Shown here one piece after another: positions 23,580-31,888 of a DNA stretch of 64,000 nucleotides. Numbering within the stretch: position 1 is the stretch's first letter; each line of letters starts with the position of its first letter. This stretch comes from Streptomyces sp. Ru71 (GTDB lineage: Bacteria > Actinomycetota > Actinomycetes > Streptomycetales > Streptomycetaceae), in NCBI RefSeq assembly GCF_002920535.1, contig NZ_PQSS01000033.1, positions 16,300 to 80,299 of the forward strand, written 5' to 3'. The translations under genes were made by a program, and so were the position numbers. The notes beneath the pieces were generated by a model that saw nothing but the letters and a program-made list of their open reading frames with translations, was not told the DNA's origin and did no database searches.

Positions 23580-24230
23580 CTAGGTGATCTTGCGGTGGCG
23601 TTCGTGGTGGCGGGCGACGCGGGCCCGGTTGCCGCAGGACGGTCTGCACCACTCCTGCCGGGGGTGCTCCTTGAGGAAGTAGCGCACACAGCGCGGGGCG
23701 TGGCAGGCCCGCAGCCGGTGCCGCTCGGGGCCGGCGAGGAAGGCGATGGCGGCGCGGGCGAGGCGGGCCGCGAGATCGTCGGGGCCGGCGGCCGGGCGGT
23801 GCACCCGCACGGGCTCGGCGCCCTCCGCCCCGGCCCAGCTCAGCACCGGCACCACGGGCCGGCGGGCGGCCGCCGCGTTGAGCCGCTCCAGCGCCTCGGG
23901 CACGGGCATCAGCCGGGCGGCGTCGGCGGAGCTGGGCGCGGCGGGGCGTACGGCATGGGCGAAGAGGGCCCGGACGGCGGCGCGCAGCTCCCGCACGGCG
24001 GCGAGGGTGGTCTCGTCCACCACGGCAGTGGGCAGGTGATCGTCGACGGCCGGGGCCGCGGGCACGCCGCTGTCGATCCCGTCCGGCGTCAGCTCCGGGT
24101 GGGCCCGTACCCAGGCGGCCAGCCCGGTGGTGTCGGCGAGGTCGTCGGCGACCCCGCCGTGGCCGTCGTGCCGTACGGTCAGCGCGAGATCGAGAGCGAG
24201 CCGGGCGTCCGTGCTGATCGGGTCCTGCAT
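23580..24230 (-). CDS. CGNR zinc-finger / ABATE-domain putative transcriptional regulator
   Basis: A 216-residue protein with an N-terminal ABATE (stress-induced, RNA-binding-like) domain (about 1-160; LALDLALTVRHDG, AVRELRAAVRALFAHA) and a C-terminal CGNR zinc finger (about 170-212). The finger contains ACHAPRCVRYFLKEHPRQEWC and RPSCGNRARVARH: two Cys pairs (C-x4-C and C-x3-C) plus the GNR motif. The family is predicted to bind DNA and regulate stress genes. The ATG at 24230 (MQDPISTD) was preferred over an upstream ATG at 24281 by homology of the start. It is not in an operon. Confidence 0.88.
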   Translation of the reverse strand: MQDPISTDARLALDLALTVRHDGHGGVADDLADTTGLAAWVRAHPELTPDGIDSGVPAAPAVDDHLPTAVVDETTLAAVRELRAAVRALFAHAVRPAAPSSADAARLMPVPEALERLNAAAARRPVVPVLSWAGAEGAEPVRVHRPAAGPDDLAARLARAAIAFLAGPERHRLRACHAPRCVRYFLKEHPRQEWCRPSCGNRARVARHHERHRKIT

Positions 24231-24312
24231 GCGGCCGATGATAGGCCGCCCTCCTTCAGGGGCAGCCGGTCCGGCGGCCACCCGGACCGGGTCCGTCCCG
24301 CGCCGCCGTATG

Positions 24313-25215
24313 TCACTCCTCCGCCGGCTGTGGCGGTACGACCGCGATCGGGCACACCGCGTGCAGCAGCACCGCGTGCGTGACGGAGCCCAGCAGACGC
24401 GTGGGGGCGAGGAGCCGGCGGCGGTGGCGGCCGACGACGACCAGGTCTGCGCCCCGGGAGGCGGCGACGAGGTTGCCCGCCGCGTCGCCGGGGACGACGG
24501 ACGGTTCGGCCGTCACCTCGGGGTGGCGTTCCCGGTGCGGCGCGAGGAACCCGTCGGTCAGGACGCGCGTCTCGGCCTCGACGGCCGCCTGGTCGATGGC
24601 CGGCGGCAGGAACTCGCCCGGCGTCGTCCAGCTCTGGGCGGGCCACGGGTAGGCGGCGACCACCTGGAGCCGGGCCTCGCGCAGGGCGGCCTCCGCGAAG
24701 GCGAACTCCAGGGTTGCCTCGTCGGGACCGTCCGCGTTGAGGCCGACCACCACCCGGGGCCCCGGTTCGACAGGGACGGTGTCCTCGGCCGTGCGGTCGG
24801 GTCGGGGCACGATCACGACCGGGCACTCGGCGTCGCGCGCGGCGGTCAGACCGTTGGAGCCGAGCAGCAGGCTCGCGAAGCCGCCCCGGCCGCGCGAGCC
24901 GAGCACGAGCAGCTGGGCGTCCGCGGCCAGTTCCGGCAGGGCGGCACCCGGTGCGCCGTCGATGCCGACGTACTCCGTCGCCGGCAGCCCGGGGCGGTCG
25001 GCGAGGCGGGCGCGGACCTCGGTGAGCACCGGGTCCTCCTCCGGCGGTGGCGGGACGACCACGGGGGCGCCGGGCTGGGCCCAGGCGACGTACTGCCGCA
25101 CATGGACCGCCCGCAGGGGTGCCGAGCGCCTGCGGGCCGCGTCGGCGGCCCAGTCCAGGGCGCGCAGGCTGTCCTCGGAGCCGTCGACCGCCGCGATGAC
25201 CGGCAGGGTGCTCAT
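24313..25215 (-). CDS. Universal stress protein with two UspA domains
   Basis: A 300-residue cytoplasmic protein with two UspA domains in tandem, about 1-145 and 150-295. Both carry the nucleotide-binding pattern G-x2-G-x9-G-S/T: GSRGRGGFASLLLGSNG in the first and GRHRRRLLAPTRLLGSVTHAVLL, in a weaker form, in the second. The domain starts are IAAVDGSEDSLRALDWA and VVVGLNADGPDEATLEFAF. Typically induced by starvation, hypoxia or redox stress. Its own promoter region is in the 145-base gap upstream. Confidence 0.92.
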   Translation of the reverse strand: MSTLPVIAAVDGSEDSLRALDWAADAARRRSAPLRAVHVRQYVAWAQPGAPVVVPPPPEEDPVLTEVRARLADRPGLPATEYVGIDGAPGAALPELAADAQLLVLGSRGRGGFASLLLGSNGLTAARDAECPVVIVPRPDRTAEDTVPVEPGPRVVVGLNADGPDEATLEFAFAEAALREARLQVVAAYPWPAQSWTTPGEFLPPAIDQAAVEAETRVLTDGFLAPHRERHPEVTAEPSVVPGDAAGNLVAASRGADLVVVGRHRRRLLAPTRLLGSVTHAVLLHAVCPIAVVPPQPAEE

Positions 25216-25359
25216 GCGTCCCTCACCTCCGGAGTACGACCTTCCTGATCCTGGGGCCAGCCTGGCGCAGGAGCGGTCGCCGGAGGTGCTTCCGTGGTCG
25301 CGTGTCCGGAAAAGGCCGGAAAAACTGAAAAAGGAGAGGGGCTGGTACTCCCGCGAGGG

Positions 25360-25755
25360 TCAGAGCGCGAGCAGTCCGGCGGCGGTCGGCTTGAAGCCGC
25401 ATGCGCCCAGGTAGAAGGGCTCCAGCTCCCGCTCGTAGTCGACGTGGAGCCAGGCGCAGCCCGCCGCGCGGGCACCTTGGGCCGCTTCGGCGACGAGGGC
25501 GGCGCCGACGCCGGCCCCGCGCTCGGCCCCGGCCACCATGGTGTCCAGGACGAAGGCGTGGGCGCCGCCGTCCCAGGCGAGGTTCACGAAGCCGACCAGC
25601 ACGCCGCCGCGCCGGGCGCAGACCCAGCCCAGGCTGTGGCGGTGGAGCCGGGCCCGCCACTTCTCTCCGAGGGGCGGGTGACCGAAGCTCTCCGCGTGCA
25701 GGCCGTCCACTTCGCCGTCGGTGAAGTCGCCCCGCCACTCATAGGTGATCGTCAC
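25360..25755 (-). CDS. GNAT-family N-acetyltransferase
   Basis: A 131-residue single-domain GNAT. The acetyl-CoA-binding segment AGAERGAGVGAALVAEAAQGARAAG (about 73-97) is canonical, preceded by VGFVNLAWDGGAHAFVLDTMV and followed by LHVDYERELEPFYLGACGF. Substrate unknown. The gene directly follows the DUF397 gene on the same strand, 18 bases apart, so they may share a transcript. Confidence 0.88.
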   Translation of the reverse strand: MTITYEWRGDFTDGEVDGLHAESFGHPPLGEKWRARLHRHSLGWVCARRGGVLVGFVNLAWDGGAHAFVLDTMVAGAERGAGVGAALVAEAAQGARAAGCAWLHVDYERELEPFYLGACGFKPTAAGLLAL

Positions 25756-25773
25756 CGCGGCATCGTATGCGGC

Positions 25774-26016
25774 TCAGGTCAGGTCGAACTCGCCCTCCCG
25801 GGCGCCGGAGACGAAGGCGCCCCACTCCGCGGGGGTGAAGATCAGGGACGGGCTCTCGGGCCGGCCGCTGTTGCGCATCGCGATGAACCCTTCGACGAAG
25901 GCGATCTGGACATCCCCCAGGCCCCGGCTGGTCGACTGCCACTGGGCGTTGCTGAGGTCCAGCTCCGGCTTGTCCCAGCTCGCGAGCGGCTGCTGCTGGA
26001 TGGTGCTCTCGGCCAC
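25774..26016 (-). CDS. DUF397 domain protein
   Basis: An 80-residue protein of the actinobacterial DUF397 family: WQSTSRGLGDVQIAFVEGFIAMRNSGRPESPSLIFTPAEW, with the typical W-x-S and FTPAEWxAF motifs. In Streptomyces such proteins usually accompany an XRE-type regulator (BldB/WhiJ systems) and modulate development. No XRE partner is adjacent here, so it appears to be an orphan. Confidence 0.9.
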   Translation of the reverse strand: MAESTIQQQPLASWDKPELDLSNAQWQSTSRGLGDVQIAFVEGFIAMRNSGRPESPSLIFTPAEWGAFVSGAREGEFDLT

Positions 26017-26108
26017 GTCCGTGCTCCTCCCGACTTGTCGTCCGCGGCCAGCCTAGCGATCGACCGGTGCCCCCAACAGGCCACGTGAGGGGGACCTTTG
26101 GCGCTCCT

Positions 26109-27275
26109 TCAGGACGTGGGGGGTTCGGATCCCACCAGCCACATGGAGAAGAACTGCGAGCCGCCGCCGTAGGCGTGGCCGAGGACCCGCCGGGCGCCGG
26201 CGACCTGGTGCTCCCCGGCCTGGCCGCGCACCTGGAGGGCGGCCTCGGCGAAGCGGATCATGCCGGAGGCGCCGATGGGGTTGGAGGACAGCACCCCGCC
26301 GGACATGTTGACGGGCAGCTCACCGTCCAGTTCGGTGACGCCGGACTCGGTCAGCTTCCAGCCCTCGCCCTCGTCGGCGAAGCCGAGGTTCTCCAGCCAC
26401 ATGGGCTCGTACCAGGAGAAGGGCACATAGATCTCGGCCGCGTCGATCTGCCGGCGCGGGTCGGTGATGCCGGCCTGCCGGTAGACGTCGGCGGCGCAGT
26501 CCCGGCCGGCCCGCGGGGAGACGAAGTCCTTGCCGGCGAAGAGTGTGGGTTCGCTGCGCATGGCCCCGCCGAGCATCCAGGCGGGCGGCCTGGGGGCCCG
26601 GGCGGCCCCGGCGCGGTCGGTGAGGACCATGGCGCAGGCGCCGTCGGAGGAGGGGCAGGTCTCGGAGTAGCGGATGGGGTCCCACAGCATGGGCGAGGCC
26701 ATCACCTTCTCCAGCGTGATGTCGTGTTCGTGGAGGTGGGCAAAGGGGTTCTTCAGCGCGTTGCGCCGGTCCTTGTGGGCGACGAGCGCGCCGATGGTGT
26801 CGGGCGCCTGGCTGCGCCGCATGTAGGCGCGCACGTGCGGGGCGAAGAAGCCGCCGGCGCCCGCGAGCAGCGGCTGCTGGAAGGGGACCGGCAGGGACAG
26901 TCCCCACATGGCGTTGGACTCGGACTGCTTCTCGAACGCCACGGTCAGCACGGTGCCGTGCACGCGGGCCGCGATCAGGTTCGCCGCGACGAGGGCGGTG
27001 GAGCCGCCGACGGAGCCGGCGGTGTGGACGCGCAGCAGGGGTTTGCCGACCGCGCCGAGGGCGTCGGCGAGGTACAGCTCGGGCATCATCACGCCCTCGA
27101 AGAAGTCGGGCGCCTTGCCGATGACGACGGCCTCGACGTCGGCCCAGGTCAGCTCGGCGTCGTCCAGGGCGCGTCGGGCTGCCTCGCGGACGAGCCCGGC
27201 GAGGGAGACGTCCCGGCGGGCCGCGACGTGCTTGGTCTGGCCGATGCCGACGACGGCCACGGGCTCCTTGCTCAT
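26109..27275 (-). CDS. Thiolase-like / lipid-transfer protein 1
   Basis: A 388-residue thiolase-superfamily protein of the sterol-carrier-protein-X / lipid-transfer (Ltp) type. Visible motifs are VGIGQTKHVAARRD at the start, HTAGSVGGSTALVAANLIAA (about 83-103, where a catalytic Cys would sit in true thiolases), SSDGACAMVLTD, and the C-terminal NMSGGVLSSNPIGASGMIRFAEA and GHAYGGGSQFFSMWL. The first active-site Cys is replaced by Ala/Gly-type residues, as in Ltp enzymes that work as retro-aldolases rather than thiolases. Last gene of a four-gene operon; its ATG overlaps the stop of thiolase 2 (ATGA). Confidence 0.88.
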   Translation of the reverse strand: MSKEPVAVVGIGQTKHVAARRDVSLAGLVREAARRALDDAELTWADVEAVVIGKAPDFFEGVMMPELYLADALGAVGKPLLRVHTAGSVGGSTALVAANLIAARVHGTVLTVAFEKQSESNAMWGLSLPVPFQQPLLAGAGGFFAPHVRAYMRRSQAPDTIGALVAHKDRRNALKNPFAHLHEHDITLEKVMASPMLWDPIRYSETCPSSDGACAMVLTDRAGAARAPRPPAWMLGGAMRSEPTLFAGKDFVSPRAGRDCAADVYRQAGITDPRRQIDAAEIYVPFSWYEPMWLENLGFADEGEGWKLTESGVTELDGELPVNMSGGVLSSNPIGASGMIRFAEAALQVRGQAGEHQVAGARRVLGHAYGGGSQFFSMWLVGSEPPTS

Positions 27276-28321
27276 CGGGGCTCCCCTTCGAGGACGGCGA
27301 CCAGGTTCTGCTGCAGACAGGGCCCGGAGGTGGCGTGGGCGAGGGCGCGGTCGGAGGCGCCGCGGTGGATGCGGGCGGCGGCCTCGCCGATGCGGATCAG
27401 GCCGGCGGCCATGACGGGGTTGGCGGCGAGCGCGCCGCCGGAGGGGTTGACGCACACCTCGTCCCCGAGCCGCAGCGCGCGGCGCAGGATCACCTCCTGG
27501 GAGGTGAAGGGGGCGTGCAACTCGGCGGTGTCCACGGGTGCTTGGAAGGCTCCCGCTTTCTCGGCGGCCAGCCGCGTGGAGGGCGAGTCGGTCAGGTCGC
27601 GTACGCCGAGACCGTGCGCCTCGGTGCGGTGGTCCATGCCGCGGATCCAGGCGGGCCGGTCGCACAGCTCGCGGGCCCGCTCCCCGGCGGCGAGGATCAC
27701 GGCGGCGGCGCCGTCGCCGATCGGCGGGCAGTCGCCGGTGCGCAGCGGGGCCACGACGTGGTCGCCGTGCGGGACGGGCCCGGCGAGCTGGGCGTGCGGG
27801 TTGGCGGTCGCGGCCTCGCGGCTGCGGGCGGCGACGGCGGCGAGCTCGCCCTCGCCGGTCAGGCCGGCGTCGAGGAGCGCCTGTGCCTGGAGGGCGGCGA
27901 GGGCGACGGAGTCGGGCCACAGCGGGGCGACGTAGTACGGGTCGAGCTGGCGGGTGAGGACGTCGCGCAGCGGGCCGGGCGACGACTTGCCGTAGGCGTA
28001 CACCAGGGCGGTGTCGGCGTCGCCGGTGAGCAGCTTGGTCCAGGCCTCGTACAGGGCCCAGGCGCCGTCCGTCTCGACGTGCGACTCGGAGATCGGCGGC
28101 CAGGCGCCGACGCCGTCGAGTGCGAGGGTGAAGGAGAAGGCGCGGCCGGCGAGGTAGTCGCAGGACCCGGAACAGGTGAAGCCGATGTCGGCGGTCCGCA
28201 GGCCGGTGCGCTCCAGCACCTCGTGCAGCACCGGCATGAGCAGCTCCACCTCGGACTGCTCGTCGCTGGTGCGCCGGTGGTCGGTCTGGGCGAAGGCCAC
28301 GACCGCGATGTCACGCCTCAC
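27272..28321 (-). CDS. Thiolase-like / lipid-transfer protein 2
   Basis: A 349-residue thiolase-fold protein. It starts at a GTG (28321) overlapping the stop of the upstream DUF35 gene (GTGA). Landmarks: VVAFAQTDHRRTSDEQS, GFTCSGSCDYLAGRAFSF, PISESHVETDGAWALYEAW, PIGDGAAAVILAAGERA and the C-terminal NPSGGALAANPVMAAGLIRIGEAA. The Cys expected for acyl-enzyme formation is not evident, again suggesting a non-thiolytic carbon-carbon lyase or heterodimer subunit. In cholesterol side-chain degradation pairs of Ltp proteins with DUF35 partners cleave branched beta-hydroxyacyl-CoAs. A similar role for another branched acyl or steroid-like substrate is inferred here. Confidence 0.88.
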   Translation of the reverse strand: MRRDIAVVAFAQTDHRRTSDEQSEVELLMPVLHEVLERTGLRTADIGFTCSGSCDYLAGRAFSFTLALDGVGAWPPISESHVETDGAWALYEAWTKLLTGDADTALVYAYGKSSPGPLRDVLTRQLDPYYVAPLWPDSVALAALQAQALLDAGLTGEGELAAVAARSREAATANPHAQLAGPVPHGDHVVAPLRTGDCPPIGDGAAAVILAAGERARELCDRPAWIRGMDHRTEAHGLGVRDLTDSPSTRLAAEKAGAFQAPVDTAELHAPFTSQEVILRRALRLGDEVCVNPSGGALAANPVMAAGLIRIGEAAARIHRGASDRALAHATSGPCLQQNLVAVLEGEPR

Positions 28322-29259
28322 AGCAGCTCCTTGTAGGTGTCGTACTCCGCGTCGGGTTCGCCGGTGGGCCGGTAGTGGTCGGGGTAGCGGGTGCCCTCGG
28401 TCCACACGGGCTCCACGCGCAGTCCCATGCGGACCTGGTCGTAGGGGATGCCGGCGATGCGGCCGTGCAGGGCGAGGCCGGCGCCGTCCAGGGCGATGTG
28501 GGCGTAGACGTAGGGGACCTCGATGTCCAGGTTCTTCGCCTTGATGTTGACGATGCAGAAGGTGGTGACGGTGCCGCGCGGCCCGACCTCGACCTGCTCG
28601 GTGGTGGCGACCCCGCAGGTGGGGCAGGCGCCGCGGGGCGGGACGTAGACCTTGCGGCAGACCGGGCAGCGTTCGCCGACGGTGCGGTGCCCGGCGAGGG
28701 CGTGGAGGTAGGCGGACTGGGCGCGGCCGGGCGAGTAGGTGTAGTCCAGGCGCGCGGGGGCGACGATGCCGGTGACCGGGTCGGCGAACGCGCCGCTGTG
28801 GCCGGTGAGATGGCCGGGGTCGCCGTCGTACGGCTCGAAGCAGGCGATGTCGGTGATGGCGCCGCGGCGTTCCCCGGCCCAGCGGACGCGGACCCGCATG
28901 CCGGTGTGCACGGCGTCGGGGCCGGGGGCGTCGAGGGCGTGCAGCAGGGCGGTGTCGGCGCCGTCGAGGCGGATCAGGGCCCAGGCGAACGGTGTGGTCA
29001 GGGGCTGGCCGCGGCGCGGGGCCGGGTTCCAGGCCCAGGTGGTGACGGTGCCGGTGGCGGCGACCTCGACGAGCTCGCTCAGCTCGTCGGCGGTGACCGG
29101 GTCGTACTCGACGGGCGGGACGAGGACGCGGTCGTCGGCGGTGCGCACGCCGAGCACGACGCGTTCGCGCAGTCCGGTGAGGAAGGCGCTCTGCACGGGG
29201 CCGAGGGAGCGGGTGAAGGGGAACTCGACGACCAGCGGGGCGGTGAGCACTTCGGGCAC
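28318..29259 (-). CDS. Double DUF35 (OB-fold) acyl-CoA-associated protein
   Basis: A 313-residue fusion of two DUF35 units. The C-terminal unit (about 180-305) has an intact zinc ribbon (Cys198, Cys201, Cys212, Cys215 in GERCPVCRKVYVPPRGACPTC) followed by an OB fold. The N-terminal unit (about 15-140) keeps the OB fold (VTTWAWNPAP, FAWALIRLDGADTALLHALD) but has lost the ribbon cysteines. DUF35 proteins form stable complexes with Ltp/thiolase-like subunits (for example ChsH2-Ltp2) and help bind acyl-CoA. Gene order and 4-base overlaps with the thiolase-like genes imply a complex with them. Confidence 0.9.
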   Translation of the reverse strand: MPEVLTAPLVVEFPFTRSLGPVQSAFLTGLRERVVLGVRTADDRVLVPPVEYDPVTADELSELVEVAATGTVTTWAWNPAPRRGQPLTTPFAWALIRLDGADTALLHALDAPGPDAVHTGMRVRVRWAGERRGAITDIACFEPYDGDPGHLTGHSGAFADPVTGIVAPARLDYTYSPGRAQSAYLHALAGHRTVGERCPVCRKVYVPPRGACPTCGVATTEQVEVGPRGTVTTFCIVNIKAKNLDIEVPYVYAHIALDGAGLALHGRIAGIPYDQVRMGLRVEPVWTEGTRYPDHYRPTGEPDAEYDTYKELL

Positions 29260-29272
29260 GGTGACTCCCTGG

Positions 29273-30076
29273 TCAGGCCCGCTTGAAGTCGGGCGGGCGT
29301 TTCTCGGCGAAGGCGCGGGCGCCTTCCTTGGCGTCGTCGGTGCCGAACACGGGCCAGCCCCGCTTCAGTTCGGCGGCCAGGCCCTCGGTCTCGGTCAGGT
29401 CCGCGCTGTCGTAGACGGACGCCTTGACCGCCTCGACGGCGAGGGGGCCGCAGGCGTTGACCAGCTCGGCGATCTCCAGGGCCTTGTCGAGCGCGGTGCC
29501 GTCGGGGACGACGTGGCCGATCAGGCCGATGTCCGCGGCTTCGCGGGCGCTGTACGGCCGGCCGGTGAGCAGCATCTCCAGGGCGTGGGTGCGGGGGATC
29601 TGCCGGGGCAGGCGCACGGTGGAGCCGCCGATCGGGAACAGGCCGCGCCGCACCTCGAACAGCCCGAAGGTGGCGGAGGCGCCCGCCACGCGGATGTCGG
29701 TGCCCTGGAGGATCTCCGTGCCGCCCGCGACGCAGTGGCCCTCGACGGCGGCGATGACGGGCTTGCGCGGGCGGTGGTGGCGCAGCATCGCCTTCCAGTG
29801 CAGGTCGGGGTCGGCCTTGAGCCGTTCCCGGTGGCCCTCTCCGGCCAGTCCCCCGCCGTCGGCGAGCGCCTTGAGGTCCATGCCGGCGCAGAAGTCGCCG
29901 CCGGCTCCGGTGAGGACGACGGAGCGGACGGTGTCGTCCTCGTCGGCCTCGATCCAGCCGTCGTGGAGGCCGACGAGCATGGGCAGCGAGAGCGCGTTCT
30001 TGGCCTCGGGCCGGTTGAGGGTGAGCACGAGGGTGGCGCCCTCGCGCCGCACGGTGAGGTGTTCCGTTCCGGACAT
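29273..30076 (-). CDS. Crotonase-family enoyl-CoA hydratase
   Basis: A 267-residue member of the enoyl-CoA hydratase/isomerase family. The start LTVRREGATLVLTLNRPEAKNALS is typical; the oxyanion-hole segments GAGGDFCAGMDLKALA (about 58-73) and AAVEGHCVAGGTEILQGTDIRVAG (about 108-131) are intact. The catalytic Glu positions are partly visible in FGLFEVRRGLFPIGG. It adds water to an enoyl-CoA intermediate. First gene of the leftward operon, so it would be controlled by the operator at 30152. The ATG at 30076 was chosen; a longer in-frame start at 30145 would run over the promoter region. Confidence 0.92.
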   Translation of the reverse strand: MSGTEHLTVRREGATLVLTLNRPEAKNALSLPMLVGLHDGWIEADEDDTVRSVVLTGAGGDFCAGMDLKALADGGGLAGEGHRERLKADPDLHWKAMLRHHRPRKPVIAAVEGHCVAGGTEILQGTDIRVAGASATFGLFEVRRGLFPIGGSTVRLPRQIPRTHALEMLLTGRPYSAREAADIGLIGHVVPDGTALDKALEIAELVNACGPLAVEAVKASVYDSADLTETEGLAAELKRGWPVFGTDDAKEGARAFAEKRPPDFKRA

Positions 30077-30151
30077 GGCCCGTCTCCCCTGCTGTCGGCT
30101 CTCTCGGAACGAGAACAGGTTGCAGGAGACGCCTGGGCACTTCAAGGGTTT

Positions 30152-30168
30152 TCTGACAGTCAGTCAGA
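30152..30168. promoter_or_regulatory. Candidate TetR-type operator between crotonase and acyl-CoA ligase genes
   Basis: TCTGAC-AGTCA-GTCAGA: perfect 6-bp arms around 5 nt, flanked by T runs, in the 190-base divergent intergenic region. It lies 76-92 bases upstream of the crotonase ATG and about 98 bases before the ligase GTG, so one dimeric repressor could control both units. The cognate regulator is not encoded next to it. Confidence 0.6.
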
Positions 30169-30265
30169 TTTCTGTCGCGCGGGCTCTTCCCACCGCTCGC
30201 GCCGTTTGCTCTGATGACGGCGGACCGGCGTCGCCGGCCGGGCCCGTCGAAGGTCAGGAGGAGCG

Positions 30266-31882
30266 GTGGAGTACAACCTTGCCGACCTGTTCGAGTCGGT
30301 CGTCGACGTCGTCCCGCGGCGCGAGGCCCTGGTGTACGTCGACCACCCGGGCACCGGCGCCGAGCGCCGGCTCACCTACGCGCAGCTGGACGCGGCGGCG
30401 AACCGCGTCGCCCACCATCTGGCCGACAGCGGCATCCGGCCCGGGGAGCATCTGGGGCTGCATCTGTACAACGGGGTGGAGTACCTGCAGACGGTGCTCG
30501 GCTGCCTCAAGGCACGGATCGTGCCGGTGAACGTCAACTACCGGTACGTCGAGGAGGAGCTGGCCTATCTCTACCGGGACGCCGATCTTTCGGCCCTGGT
30601 CTTCGACGCGGAGTTCGAGGGGCGGGTGGCGGCCGCGCTGCCGCGGTGCCCGCGGCTGCGGCATCTGGTGCGGGTGGGCGAGCCGGACGCCGTGCGGGTG
30701 GCCGCGGTCGCCTTCGGCGAGGCGGAGGCGCAGGCCTCCCCCGGCCGCGGTTTCCCGGCGCGCTCCGGTGACGACCAGTTCATCGTCTACACCGGCGGCA
30801 CCACCGGGCTGCCGAAGGGGGTGATGTGGCGCCAGGAGGACCTGTTCTTCGCAGGCCTCGGCGGCGGGGCGCCGACCGGGGTGCCGGTGAGCCGGCCGCA
30901 GGAGCTGGCCGAGCGGGTGGCGGCCGGCGGGACGGGGATCACCTTCTTCCCGACCCCGCCGCTGATGCACGGCACCTCGACCCTCACCGCGTTCATCGGC
31001 TTCCACTTCGGGCAGCGGGTGGTGCTGCACCGGCGGTTCGTGCCCGAGGAGGTGCTGCGGACCATCGAGAAGGAGAGGGTGACCAGTGTGTCCCTGGTCG
31101 GCGACGCGATGCTGCGGCCCCTCATCGACGCGCTCGCCGGACCGCTGAAGGGCACCGACTGCTCCTCGCTGTTCAGCGTCTCCAGCTCCGGGGCGATCAT
31201 GTCGGAGACCGTGCGCCGGGAGTTCCTGCGGCTGGTCCCGAACGTGATGCTGCTCAACAACTTCGGCTCCTCCGAGTCCGGCTTCAACGGCACCGCGACC
31301 GAGGACGCCGGGGCCGAGCGGGGTTTCCGCATCCGCGTCAACGCCCGCACCCGGGTGGTGGACCCGGCGACCCGGGAACCGGTCCGGCCGGGCGAGGTGG
31401 GCCGGGTCGCGCAGTGCGGGCACGTGCCGCTCGGCTACTACAACGACCCGAAGAAAACCGCCGAGACCTTCTTCGAGCGGGACGGGGTGCGGTGGGTGCT
31501 GCTCGGGGACATGGCGACCGTCGACGAGGACGGCGTGGTCACCGTCCTCGGACGCGGCTCGCAGTGCATCAACACCGGCGGCGAGAAGGTGTACCCGGAG
31601 GAGGTCGAGCAGGCGCTGAAGGCGCATCCCGACGTCTACGACGCCCTGGTGGCCGGGGTGCCGGACGCCCGCTGGGGCCACCATGTGGCGGCCGTCGTCC
31701 AGCTGCGCTCGGGCGCACCCCGGCCCACCCTGCGGGACATCCAGACCCACTGCCGCACCCGGCTCGCCGGGTACAAGATCCCGCGCCAGCTGGTGATCAC
31801 CGAGTCGGTCCACCGCTCCCCGAGCGGCAAGGCGGACTACCGCTGGGCACGGGAGGTGGCGGTGGCGGCGGACCGTGAGTGA
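30266..31882 (+). CDS. Acyl-CoA synthetase (AMP-forming, FadD family)
   Basis: A 538-residue adenylate-forming ligase that activates a fatty or steroid-type acid to its CoA ester. The AMP-binding P-loop YTGGTTGLPKGVMW is at about 176-189, the acid-binding motif is NNFGSSESGFNG, and the C-terminal hinge and catalytic region contains LLGDMATVDEDGVVTVLGRGSQCINTGGEKVYPEEVE, with Asp, Arg and the catalytic Lys near the end (SPSGKADY). GTG start after AGGAGGAG at 30256-30261. Divergent from the crotonase-DUF35-Ltp operon. The likely substrate is the acid degraded by that operon. Confidence 0.93.
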   Translation: MEYNLADLFESVVDVVPRREALVYVDHPGTGAERRLTYAQLDAAANRVAHHLADSGIRPGEHLGLHLYNGVEYLQTVLGCLKARIVPVNVNYRYVEEELAYLYRDADLSALVFDAEFEGRVAAALPRCPRLRHLVRVGEPDAVRVAAVAFGEAEAQASPGRGFPARSGDDQFIVYTGGTTGLPKGVMWRQEDLFFAGLGGGAPTGVPVSRPQELAERVAAGGTGITFFPTPPLMHGTSTLTAFIGFHFGQRVVLHRRFVPEEVLRTIEKERVTSVSLVGDAMLRPLIDALAGPLKGTDCSSLFSVSSSGAIMSETVRREFLRLVPNVMLLNNFGSSESGFNGTATEDAGAERGFRIRVNARTRVVDPATREPVRPGEVGRVAQCGHVPLGYYNDPKKTAETFFERDGVRWVLLGDMATVDEDGVVTVLGRGSQCINTGGEKVYPEEVEQALKAHPDVYDALVAGVPDARWGHHVAAVVQLRSGAPRPTLRDIQTHCRTRLAGYKIPRQLVITESVHRSPSGKADYRWAREVAVAADRE

Positions 31883-31888
31883 CGCCGG

